Shown piece by piece: positions 1-6,023 of a stretch of DNA of 8,212 nucleotides. Numbering within the stretch: the stretch's first letter is position 1; each line of letters opens with the position of its first letter. A program made the position numbers and the translations under genes. The notes beneath the pieces are model-generated. The model saw nothing but the letters and a program-made list of their open reading frames with translations, was not told the DNA's origin and did not search any database. The stretch comes from an uncultured Clostridia bacterium. GTDB taxonomy: Bacteria; Bacillota; Clostridia; Christensenellales; Aristaeellaceae. The stretch covers positions 1-8,212 of the forward strand of contig CAKUCE010000142.1 of assembly GCA_934643535.1 (NCBI GenBank), in the 5' to 3' direction.

Positions 1-1
1 T

Positions 2-448
2 CTTTCCCCCATCTGCTACTGTCTGGGCGAAACCACGGGCATGGGCATCAACATCGCCAAAAAAACCCACTGGACCACCATCATTTATCTGTTCTCGGCA
101 GTGGTCAATATCGCTCTGTGCTTCCTGCTGATTCCCTCTCAGGGCATGGCTGGCGCGGCGATGGCTTCCGCCTTCTCCGCCATTCTGACGCTGCTGTTCC
201 GCACGCTGGTCGGCGAGCGCTATTACCGGATGCTGGAAACCAAGCGCTACCTGCTGTATCCCATTGTGCTGATGCTGCTGGCCTCCTTCGGCAATCTGTG
301 GCTGACGGGCCTTCCCAAATACGTGCTGCTGACGCTTTTGCTGGCCGTGAGTTTCTTCCTGTTCCGCCGGGAAATTGCCACGCTCTGGCGCACGTTCAAA
401 GATATTTTCACGTTACGCCGTTCGAAATCGCCAGGAGGGAATGCCTGA
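2..448 (+). CDS. Wzx-type polysaccharide/oligosaccharide flippase, C-terminal part (5' end outside window)
   Basis: The frame is open from base 2, so the gene begins upstream; 148 C-terminal residues are visible. They look like the end of a MOP-superfamily exporter (Wzx/polysaccharide biosynthesis protein), which flips lipid-linked sugar units across the cytoplasmic membrane. The stretch Gly-Ile-Asn-Ile-Ala-Lys-Lys-Thr, followed by a hydrophobic helix ending in Leu-Leu-Ile-Pro and then Gly-Met-Ala-Gly-Ala-Ala-Met-Ala, is the usual late-helix pattern of this family. About four hydrophobic segments follow one another, and the tail is basic (RREIATLWRTF...). The stop codon overlaps the ATG of the following glycosyltransferase by one base (ATGA), so the two are probably translationally coupled in one surface-glycan operon. 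The substrate cannot be told. The family call is fairly sure; a general MATE-like transporter is the alternative. Confidence 0.8.
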   Translation, partial: LSPICYCLGETTGMGINIAKKTHWTTIIYLFSAVVNIALCFLLIPSQGMAGAAMASAFSAILTLLFRTLVGERYYRMLETKRYLLYPIVLMLLASFGNLWLTGLPKYVLLTLLLAVSFFLFRREIATLWRTFKDIFTLRRSKSPGGNA

Positions 449-1587
449 TGCCGAAAATTTTGCTGATCGCTGACAGCGACGCACTCTGGACGAAGCGGGC
501 GGTGGAATATCTGCTGCTACCCGCCGGTTATGAGATCGTCCTTTTCCCCATCTGGGGCCATAAGGGCCAATTTGATGACTACTACCGGGAGCATGGCGTG
601 ACCGTTTACCACGACCCTCACCGGCTGCCGGTGATCCGACATATTCCCCGGGTGCGCATGTGGGCCCGCATTGCCCTGAATGCCCGGAAACTGGCTCAGT
701 ACGGGCCCTTTGACGTGGTGCATAACCACTACCTGTCCCAGCGGGATCTGGCGCTGGGGCAGCGAATGGCGCGGCGCTTTCACGCCCGCTGGGTCTGTAC
801 CTTCTGGGGCAGCGACCTGCTGCGGGCTTCCGACCGTGCGCTTCGGCAGATGCTCCCCTACCTGCGCCGGTGCGACCGGCTGACCGCCTGCAACGAGCGC
901 ATGCGGGACAAGATACGCCGCTGTCTGGGAGAGTCCCTTTATCAGAAGACCCGCATGGCCATCTGGGGGCAGGACGGCTTCGCCGCCATCGACCGCGTAC
1001 TGGCCGCCGAGGGCCGGGAGGCCTGCCGGGCCTATTACGGCATACGGAAAGACAGCTACGTAGTCAGCATCGGCTACAGCGCCGACAACGCCCAGCATCA
1101 GCTGGAAGTGGTGGAGGCGCTTTCGGCGCTGCCGGAGGAGACTCTTTCCCGCATGACGCTGGTATTGCAGCAAACCTATGTGAAGCGGGATCCCGCCTAT
1201 ATGGAGCGGGTACGGCAGGTCGCCGAGGCGCTGCCCTGCCAGACCGTGGTGCTGCGGGACTTTCTCGACCTGACGGAGACCGCGCGGCTCCGGCTGTGCG
1301 CCGATCTGTTTATTCTGGCCATCTCCACCGACGCTTTCGCGGCCAGCATGCAGGAATATTTATACGCGGGCGCGGTTTTCCTGATGGGCGACTGGCTGGG
1401 CTATCCCCAGCTGGACGAGCTGGGCATTCCCATCAATCGCTTCCATGAATACAAAGAGCTTCCCGCACTGGTCCAGCAGGCCATGAACGGGAAGCTGCAA
1501 AAGGCCACGGACGAGCAGCGCGCGCTGCTTCCGGCCCACTATTCCTGGGACGCCGTCCGCGAGGACTGGCTGGGGCTTTATAAATGA
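448..1587 (+). CDS. Glycosyltransferase, GT4-like (surface polysaccharide synthesis)
   Basis: This 379-residue protein has no signal peptide or membrane helix and probably acts at the cytoplasmic face of the membrane. The ATG at 448 is chosen because AGGAGG (433-438) lies 9 nt upstream and the codon overlaps the flippase stop; an in-frame upstream extension would only run through the flippase gene. The N-terminal half has a Rossmann-like opening (MPKILLIADSD) and the segment VVHNHYLSQRD (residues 90-100) followed by CTFWGSDLLR (117-126), resembling the His-bearing acceptor side of GT-B enzymes. The C-terminal half has VVSIGYSADNAQHQ (205-218) and the Ser/Glu-rich nucleotide-sugar region SMQEYLYAGAVFLMGD (300-315), the usual place of the donor-binding Glu in GT4 enzymes. 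Sugar donor and acceptor are unknown. The neighbouring flippase supports a role in capsule, teichoic-acid-like or exopolysaccharide assembly. Confidence 0.72.
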   Translation: MPKILLIADSDALWTKRAVEYLLLPAGYEIVLFPIWGHKGQFDDYYREHGVTVYHDPHRLPVIRHIPRVRMWARIALNARKLAQYGPFDVVHNHYLSQRDLALGQRMARRFHARWVCTFWGSDLLRASDRALRQMLPYLRRCDRLTACNERMRDKIRRCLGESLYQKTRMAIWGQDGFAAIDRVLAAEGREACRAYYGIRKDSYVVSIGYSADNAQHQLEVVEALSALPEETLSRMTLVLQQTYVKRDPAYMERVRQVAEALPCQTVVLRDFLDLTETARLRLCADLFILAISTDAFAASMQEYLYAGAVFLMGDWLGYPQLDELGIPINRFHEYKELPALVQQAMNGKLQKATDEQRALLPAHYSWDAVREDWLGLYK

Positions 1588-1600
1588 AGCCGCAGTTTTT
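1574..1600 (+). terminator. Candidate intrinsic terminator of the flippase-glycosyltransferase operon
   Basis: A 7-bp stem (1574-1580 with 1585-1591, including one G-U pair) closes the four-base loop TAAA and is followed, after GCAG, by five T at 1596-1600. It covers the glycosyltransferase stop codon and lies inside the 3' end of the convergent rluD-like gene. The 4-nt gap between stem and T-run weakens it, so this is only a plausible call. On the minus strand no T-run follows the stem. Confidence 0.4.
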
Positions 1601-2480
1601 CCACCGTGCGGGCAAAAGCCTCCGGCGGCTCCGCACAGAAGGAGAGCCTTTCCCCGGTTCGGGGATGGGTAAAGGATAAACGCCAGGCGTGAAGCATCAA
1701 TCGCGGTGCTTTCACGCCGTTTTTCATGCCGTAAATGGGGTCGCCCGCCACCGGGTGATGGATAGACTGCATATGAACGCGAATCTGATGGGTACGGCCC
1801 GTCAGGATATGAACCTCCAGAAGCGCCGCCCCGCGAAGGTTTTCCTGCAGCGTCCATTCCGTCAGGGCATAGCGTCCTTCGGGGTCAATGGCCATCTTTT
1901 TCCGATCCTTTTTGGAACGGGCGATGGGCTGTTCGATCCGGCCGGAGGGCTCCTTCATTTCGCCGTCCACCACGGCCAGATAGCGCTTGTCCATGGTGCG
2001 CTCCCGCAGCTGCCCGCTCAGGCTTTCGTGGGCCTGATCGTTCTTGGCGATCATCAAAAGGCCGCTGGTGTCCTTATCCAGCCGGTGAACGATGCCCGGG
2101 CGCTTCACCCCGCCGATGCCGCTCAGATCGTCCATGGCGTACAAAAGGGCGTTCACCAGCGTACCGGTCTCATTGCCCGGCGCAGGATGCACCACCATGC
2201 CGCAGGGCTTGTTGACCACGGCCACATCCTCGTCCTCATAGAGAATTTCCAGCGGAATATCCTCTTTTTCCACGGTCAGTTCCACGGGATCGGGGATGGT
2301 CAGCTCCACCACGTCGCCGGTATCGACCGAATAGCCGGGCTTGCTGCGGACGATCCCGTTCACCCGGCACAAGCTCTGTTCGATCCATCTGGCCGCCTGT
2401 GAACGGCTGCATTCGCCCATTTCTGCGGCGGCGACGTCCAGCCGGGCCTTATTTTCCGCCTGCAGCCGAATCGTTCTCAC
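1578..2480 (-). CDS. rluD: RluA/RluD-family 23S rRNA pseudouridine synthase
   Basis: A 300-residue enzyme that isomerises uridine to pseudouridine in structured RNA, most likely 23S rRNA. An S4-type RNA-binding domain occupies about residues 12-62 (SRSQAARWIEQSLCRVNG). The catalytic domain follows, with VNKPCGMVVHPAPG (89-102) and the signature HRLDKDTSG (132-140), in which Asp135 is the expected catalytic nucleophile. Further family marks are the LTGRTHQIRVHM segment and HPVAGDPIYG near the C terminus. The start is GTG at 2480, with GGAGGG about 7 nt upstream; it lies inside lspA, and the two frames overlap by 32 nt, suggesting coupled translation. It is the last gene of the DUF5665-lspA-rluD operon. 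The 3' end overlaps the convergent glycosyltransferase by 10 nt. The exact target position (RluD-like or another RluA subfamily site) cannot be told, so the symbol is approximate. Confidence 0.93.
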   Translation of the reverse strand: MRTIRLQAENKARLDVAAAEMGECSRSQAARWIEQSLCRVNGIVRSKPGYSVDTGDVVELTIPDPVELTVEKEDIPLEILYEDEDVAVVNKPCGMVVHPAPGNETGTLVNALLYAMDDLSGIGGVKRPGIVHRLDKDTSGLLMIAKNDQAHESLSGQLRERTMDKRYLAVVDGEMKEPSGRIEQPIARSKKDRKKMAIDPEGRYALTEWTLQENLRGAALLEVHILTGRTHQIRVHMQSIHHPVAGDPIYGMKNGVKAPRLMLHAWRLSFTHPRTGERLSFCAEPPEAFARTVEKLRLHL

Positions 2481-2931
2481 CCAGCTCCCTCCAATCCTGC
2501 GGACGGAACAGCGTACTGATGACTAGCATGGCCACCCCAAAGCAGATGGCAATGTCCGCCCCGTTGCAAATAAACCACGGCAGCCAGGGGAAATACAGCA
2601 TATCCACCACACTGCCAAAAAAAAGCCGCTCGCCGAAGTTTCCCAGAAAGCCGCCGACAATCAGTCCCGCCGCCACCCGGGTAAACGCCGTGGGCCGGTA
2701 GCGGCGCATCAGCAGCCATCCCGCTACAATCACCGCCAGCGGCAGCAGCAGATTGGCCAGCCAATTCCCGCTGAACAGGCCCAGCGCCATGCCGTTATTC
2801 CGGCTGAGCCGCAGCTCCAGCACCCCCGGCAGCACGGTCGTGCGCTGTACGAGCGCCTGCACGGCCCACAGCTTGGAGCCTGCGTCCAGCGCCAGTACGA
2901 CGGCCGTCACCGCCCAGAAAAGTCCCGTCAT
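2449..2931 (-). CDS. lspA: Lipoprotein signal peptidase (signal peptidase II)
   Basis: A 160-residue polytopic membrane aspartyl protease that cleaves the signal peptide of diacylglyceryl-modified prolipoproteins at the outer face of the cytoplasmic membrane. Four hydrophobic segments are visible (about residues 4-22, 57-75, 84-98 and 121-140). Conserved blocks are DAGSK (16-20), NNGMALG (45-51), GGFLGNFGER (93-102), VVDML (108-112) and NGADIAI (123-129). Asp110 and Asp126 are the expected catalytic pair and both are present. One oddity is Glu101 in GNxxER, where the family normally has Asp (GNxxDR). The ATG at 2931 has AGGAGG (2937-2942) 5 nt upstream, and that site overlaps the stop codon of the DUF5665-like gene. 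The 3' end overlaps rluD by 32 nt. The last 20 or so residues form a polar tail. Confidence 0.95.
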   Translation of the reverse strand: MTGLFWAVTAVVLALDAGSKLWAVQALVQRTTVLPGVLELRLSRNNGMALGLFSGNWLANLLLPLAVIVAGWLLMRRYRPTAFTRVAAGLIVGGFLGNFGERLFFGSVVDMLYFPWLPWFICNGADIAICFGVAMLVISTLFRPQDWRELGENDSAAGGK

Positions 2932-2940
2932 AAAGTCCTC

Positions 2941-3345
2941 CTATTGGAGCCGTTTCTGCACCACGCTGACGATATTCGCCAGCAGCTCCCCGATCAGCGG
3001 CAAATTCCGCCGGGCCAGATCCTGCAGGATCCACACCAGCAGCGCGCCCAAAATGGAAAAGCCTACCGCCATGCCCACGCCACGGGCCACCCCGGCCCAG
3101 AAGCTGGTCCAGAACAGCCGTTTGCGGTCATCCACATAGCGCACATAATCCGCCAGCCGCAGCCGTTCCATGGCGCTCAGCCAGCGGTCGATCTGCCGGA
3201 CGATCACATTGGCGCTTTCCAGCTCCGTCATGGGAGGGCGTTCCGGCGCAGGCGGCTCCGTCTGCGGCGGCGAGAGCCTTTCCTGTCCGGTCAAGCGCCG
3301 CCAGAGTCGTTTTCCCCCTGCAAACATCCGCGTCACACCTCTCAT
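2941..3345 (-). CDS. Small membrane protein resembling DUF5665
   Basis: A protein of up to 134 residues with one clear hydrophobic segment. Residues 1-45 are basic then Pro-rich and probably disordered; 46-80 are amphipathic and charged (IDRWLSAMERLRLADYVRYV); 82-107 form a Gly-rich hydrophobic helix (FWAGVARGVGMAVGFSILGALLVWIL); the rest is a second amphipathic region (LPLIGELLANIVSVVQ). From memory this pattern matches the uncharacterised DUF5665 family of Firmicutes; no function is known to me. The ATG at 3345 has no good ribosome binding site. ATG at 3327 (residue 7) has GAGAGGTG about 8 nt upstream and may be the true start, giving 128 residues. It is first in the operon with lspA and rluD, behind a consensus promoter, and its TAG stop overlaps the lspA ribosome binding site. 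Confidence 0.72.
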   Translation of the reverse strand: MRGVTRMFAGGKRLWRRLTGQERLSPPQTEPPAPERPPMTELESANVIVRQIDRWLSAMERLRLADYVRYVDDRKRLFWTSFWAGVARGVGMAVGFSILGALLVWILQDLARRNLPLIGELLANIVSVVQKRLQ

Positions 3346-3400
3346 TCAGTGTGCCCCGTCTTCCAAGGATTTACAAGGGCCGGAAACGCCATGCAGAAAG

Positions 3401-3429
3401 ATTGTACCCGTCCCGTCCGGCTTTGTCAA
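3401..3429 (-). promoter_or_regulatory. Housekeeping sigma promoter of the DUF5665-lspA-rluD operon
   Basis: On the minus strand the -35 is a perfect TTGACA (3424-3429), followed by a 17-nt spacer and TACAAT as -10 (3401-3406). Transcription would start near 3394, giving a leader of about 50 nt to ATG 3345 or 67 nt to ATG 3327. The -35 sits only 2 nt from the T-run of the nrdD terminator. Confidence 0.85.
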
Positions 3430-3430
3430 C

Positions 3431-3472
3431 GAAAACGCCCGTCCCCGCCGGTTTTGCGGCAGAGACGGGCGC
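3431..3472 (-). terminator. Intrinsic terminator of nrdD
   Basis: An 8-bp outer stem (3436-3443 with 3464-3471, CGCCCGTC/GACGGGCG) and a 4-bp inner stem (3447-3450 with 3457-3460) enclose a 6-nt loop. On the minus strand the stem is followed directly by TTTTCGTT. It lies about 32 nt downstream of the nrdD stop, the expected position. On the plus strand the stem is followed by CATTTATAA rather than a solid T-run, so it is mainly a minus-strand terminator. Confidence 0.85.
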
Positions 3473-3503
3473 ATTTATAAGATTCATTTTCCCCCAGACA
3501 GCA

Positions 3504-5819
3504 TCAGATCGTATGCTTCACCCGTTCGGCTTCCTCGGCGCGCTTGGCGTTGTTGAAGCGGTCCAGATTGCCGACCAGATAGCCGGTGATGCGGCGGATG
3601 CGCTCGAAGGCATGCCCGTCTTCGTGACGGCCGCACTTGGGGCAGCTGTCGCCGATGATGCCGTTGTAGCCGCACACCGGGTCACGGTCTACCGGGTGAT
3701 TGATGGAGCCGTAGCCGATGCCCTGATCGTGCATATACCGAACGACTTTTTCGAAAGCGTCCAGATTCTTGGTGGGGTCGCCGTCCATTTCAATGTAGCT
3801 GATGTGACCGGCGTTGGTCAGGGCATGATAGGGAGCCTCGATGGCGATCTTCTCAAAGGCGCTGATGGGATAATACACCGGCACATGGAAGGAGTTGGTG
3901 TAGTATTCCCGATCGGTCACGCCGGGGATGATGCCGTACTTTTCCTTGTCAATGCGGACGAAGCGGCCGCTCAGGCCTTCGGCAGGGGTGGCCAGACAGG
4001 TGTAGTTCAGCTTTTCCCGCTGGCTGCATTCGTCGCAGAAGTTGCGGATGAAGCCAACGATCTCCAGCCCCAGATTCTGGCTGGCAGGATCCTCGCCGTG
4101 ATGCTTGCCGCGCAGGGCTACCAGCGCCTCCGCCAGACCGATAAAGCCGATGGACAGGGTGCCGTGCTTCAGCACTTCCCGGACGGAATCCGTCCAGCCC
4201 AGCTTTTCGGAGTCGATCCACACGCCTTCGCCCATCAGGAAGGGGAAGTTGTAGACCTTCTTGTTGGAGATGATCTCCAGCCGTTCCAGCAGCTGGTCGT
4301 GTACCAGATGGCACAGCCGTTCCAGTTCTTCAAAGAACCAGCCCACGTCTCCCTTGGCCTTGATGGCGATGCGGGGCAGATTGATGGAGGTAAAGCTCAG
4401 ATTGCCGCGGCGGGGGCAGATTTCCCGGGTGGGATCATACACATTGCCGATGACGCGGGTGCGGCAGCCCATGTAGGCGATTTCCGTTTCGGGATGGCCT
4501 TCTTTATAATACTTCTTGTTGAAGGGCGCGTCCACAAAGCTGAAATTGGGGAACAGGCGCTTGGCGCTGGTGCGGATGGCCAGCCGGTACAGGTCGTAGT
4601 TGGGGTCGCCGGGGTTGAAGCTGACGCCTTCCTTCACCCGGAAGATCTGAATGGGGAAGATGGGCGTTTCGCCGTTGCCCAGACCGGCCTCGGTAGCCAG
4701 CATCACATTGCGCATCACCATGCGGCCCTCGGGAGAGGTATCCATGCCGTAGTTGATGGAGGAGAAGGGCACCTGCGCGCCTGCGCGGCTGTTCATGGTG
4801 TTCAGGTTGTGGATCAGGGCTTCCATGGCCTGATAGGTGGCCTTGTCGGTTTCCTTTTCCGCATGCTCCCGGACGAAGGAAACGATCTTGTTCAGCTCGT
4901 CCTCCGCAGCGCCGGGCAGGAGCTCCTTCACCTTTTCCGCCACCAGAGAATCCACCTCGGCATTGGGGGCCAGCAAAATCTGATCGCCCAGCTCGTCCAC
5001 GATGGCGCGGGCCTTATCTGCGGAATCCGCCACGCCGCCCAGCAGCTCCAGCGCCCGGTCCAGATTGTCCCGGAAGCGCTTGCGGTAAGTCTTCTTCACG
5101 CCGGGGGCCATGCCGTAATCGAAATTCACGATGCTCTGGCCGCCGTGCTGGTCGTTCTGGTTGGCCTGAATGGCGATGCAGGCCAGCGCCGAATAGCTGT
5201 AGATGTCGTTGGGCTCCCGCAGCACGCCGTGGCCGGTGGAGAAGCCCCCGTGGAACAGGTCCAGCAGGTCGATCTGGCAGCAGGTGGTCGTCAGGGTATA
5301 GAAGTCCAGATCGTGGATATGGATATCCCCGTCATGATGGGCAGCAGAAAAACGGGGGTCCAGCACGTACATTTCGTAGAACTGCTTCGCGCCCTCGCTG
5401 CCGAACTTCAGCATGCTGCCCATGGCGGTATCGCCGTTGATATTGGCGTTTTCCCGCTTGATATCGCTGTCCACCGCGTCCTTGCTGGCGATGTCCTCAA
5501 ATACCTTCATCAGGCGGGTGTTCATCTCGCGCACACGGCTGCGCTCGGCGCGGTAAAGGATATACGCCTTGGCGGAACGCACGAAGCCCTTTTCGATCAG
5601 TACGCGCTCCACCACATCCTGCACCTGCTCCACAGAGGGCACGGAGGGGATGTTCTCATCGTTTTCCAGCTGAGAGACCACCAGCGCTGCCAGCTCCTGA
5701 GCCGTCTCGTCGGACTTCTGGCTGCCGCTTCCCAGAAAACAATGGGCAATGGCGTGCTCGATTTTGCTCGGGTCAAAGGGCACGATCCGGCCGTCCCTCT
5801 TTTTGATGGAAATGATCAT
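3504..5819 (-). CDS. nrdD: Anaerobic (class III) ribonucleoside-triphosphate reductase
   Basis: A 771-residue glycyl-radical enzyme that reduces ribonucleoside triphosphates to dNTPs without oxygen. An ATP-cone allosteric domain (about residues 3-95, IKKRDGRIVPFDPSKIEHAI) precedes the catalytic barrel. Visible marks are GDIHIHDLD (164-172), CysCys at 180-181, GCRTRVIGN with Cys452 (likely the thiyl-radical Cys), and the C-terminal glycyl-radical loop RITGYLVG with Gly746 as the expected radical site. A metal-binding knuckle lies at 713-729 (DPVCGYNG...CPKCG) but shows three Cys (716, 726, 729), with Asp713 where a fourth could be expected. Length is normal for the ATP-cone type. The ATG at 5819 has AAAGGAG (5829-5835) 9 nt upstream. 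It is transcribed alone, between its own NrdR-box promoter and terminator; the activating radical-SAM enzyme NrdG is not in the window. Confidence 0.97.
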   Translation of the reverse strand: MIISIKKRDGRIVPFDPSKIEHAIAHCFLGSGSQKSDETAQELAALVVSQLENDENIPSVPSVEQVQDVVERVLIEKGFVRSAKAYILYRAERSRVREMNTRLMKVFEDIASKDAVDSDIKRENANINGDTAMGSMLKFGSEGAKQFYEMYVLDPRFSAAHHDGDIHIHDLDFYTLTTTCCQIDLLDLFHGGFSTGHGVLREPNDIYSYSALACIAIQANQNDQHGGQSIVNFDYGMAPGVKKTYRKRFRDNLDRALELLGGVADSADKARAIVDELGDQILLAPNAEVDSLVAEKVKELLPGAAEDELNKIVSFVREHAEKETDKATYQAMEALIHNLNTMNSRAGAQVPFSSINYGMDTSPEGRMVMRNVMLATEAGLGNGETPIFPIQIFRVKEGVSFNPGDPNYDLYRLAIRTSAKRLFPNFSFVDAPFNKKYYKEGHPETEIAYMGCRTRVIGNVYDPTREICPRRGNLSFTSINLPRIAIKAKGDVGWFFEELERLCHLVHDQLLERLEIISNKKVYNFPFLMGEGVWIDSEKLGWTDSVREVLKHGTLSIGFIGLAEALVALRGKHHGEDPASQNLGLEIVGFIRNFCDECSQREKLNYTCLATPAEGLSGRFVRIDKEKYGIIPGVTDREYYTNSFHVPVYYPISAFEKIAIEAPYHALTNAGHISYIEMDGDPTKNLDAFEKVVRYMHDQGIGYGSINHPVDRDPVCGYNGIIGDSCPKCGRHEDGHAFERIRRITGYLVGNLDRFNNAKRAEEAERVKHTI

Positions 5820-5828
5820 TTGGCAGGG

Positions 5829-5835
5829 CTCCTTT
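5829..5835 (-). promoter_or_regulatory. Ribosome binding site of nrdD
   Basis: AAAGGAG on the minus strand, 9 nt before the nrdD ATG. It fixes the start at 5819. It lies 33 nt downstream of the leader hairpin, so that hairpin does not directly occlude it. Confidence 0.8.
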
Positions 5836-5868
5836 ATACTAATCTTATCGTATTGAAATTGTGGGTCG

Positions 5869-5900
5869 GCTTACGACGGATTTCGTCATCATCCGTAAGC
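5869..5900 (-). promoter_or_regulatory. Hairpin at the predicted 5' end of the nrdD mRNA
   Basis: GCTTACGGAT and ATCCGTCGTAAGC on the minus strand form a 10-bp stem with a 3-nt bulge and a 9-nt loop. The predicted transcription start (7 nt past the -10) is about 5901-5900, so the stem begins at or next to the first transcribed base. No T-run follows, so it is not a terminator. A 5'-terminal stem of this kind could slow decay of the message; that role is inference. Confidence 0.55.
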
Positions 5901-5903
5901 AAG

Positions 5904-5919
5904 CATCATTATATTGTGG
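5904..5919 (-). promoter_or_regulatory. NrdR box 1, overlapping the nrdD -10
   Basis: On the plus strand the core reads CATTATATTG, which matches 9 of 10 positions of the NrdR core CwAtATaTwG that I recall; about 11 of the full 16 match. It covers the TATAAT of the nrdD promoter, where a bound repressor would exclude RNA polymerase. The second box lies exactly 32 bp away. NrdR is a zinc-ribbon/ATP-cone repressor of ribonucleotide reductase genes that senses nucleotide state. Confidence 0.7.
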
Positions 5920-5936
5920 ATTTGGCCTTCCGTCAA
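5908..5936 (-). promoter_or_regulatory. Housekeeping sigma promoter of nrdD
   Basis: On the minus strand the -35 is TTGACG (5931-5936), the spacer is 17 nt and the -10 is a perfect TATAAT (5908-5913). The predicted start near 5901 gives a leader of about 80 nt. The promoter is bracketed by the two NrdR boxes. Confidence 0.88.
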
Positions 5937-5951
5937 TACTAAATATAGGAT
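5936..5951 (-). promoter_or_regulatory. NrdR box 2, abutting the nrdD -35
   Basis: On the plus strand the core reads CTAAATATAG, matching 9 of 10 core positions and about 12 of 16 overall. It shares one base with the -35 element. Its 32-bp distance from box 1 is about three helical turns, the arrangement known for paired NrdR boxes. Confidence 0.75.
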
Positions 5952-5957
5952 TTTGTA

Positions 5958-5973
5958 CCCCCATATGTGGGGG
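5958..5973. repeat. 16-nt inverted repeat upstream of the NrdR boxes
   Basis: CCCCCA and TGGGGG form perfect arms around TATG. Its centre is 22 bp from the centre of NrdR box 2, on the upstream side of the nrdD promoter. No T-run follows on the minus strand, and a run of seven A follows two bases after the arm on the plus strand, so it is not an obvious terminator. It could be an operator for another regulator or simply a stem. The remainder of 5974-6025 holds two shorter odd palindromes (6002-6012, AGGCG-A-CGCCT; 6015-6025, GGTTC-C-GAACC) and no gene. Confidence 0.45.
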
Positions 5974-6023
5974 AGAAAAAAACGGGCGCGCTCCAAAAAT
6001 CAGGCGACGCCTACGGTTCCGAA

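Noticed and set aside
118..447. Extension of the glycosyltransferase to an upstream ATG at 118
   Set aside because: The extension overlaps the flippase gene out of frame and encodes no glycosyltransferase sequence; the ATG at 448 has an ideal ribosome binding site.
1607..1637. GTGCGG/CCGCAC stem as a terminator near the end of rluD
   Set aside because: It lies inside the rluD coding sequence, has a long interior and no T-run after it.
1689..2402. A 237-codon plus-strand frame opposite rluD
   Set aside because: It is antisense to a clear pseudouridine synthase; its His-rich, low-complexity translation and lack of a ribosome binding site fit a shadow frame.
3351..5942. An 863-codon open frame on the plus strand, opposite nrdD
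   Set aside because: It mirrors nrdD, whose protein is recognisable throughout; the long antisense frame follows from GC-rich third positions, and its translation resembles no family I know.
5976..5996. Seven-T run on the minus strand as a terminator of the TRIC-family gene
   Set aside because: The sequence before it gives only a weak 5-bp stem with a large loop, and it lies about 170 nt after the stop codon.
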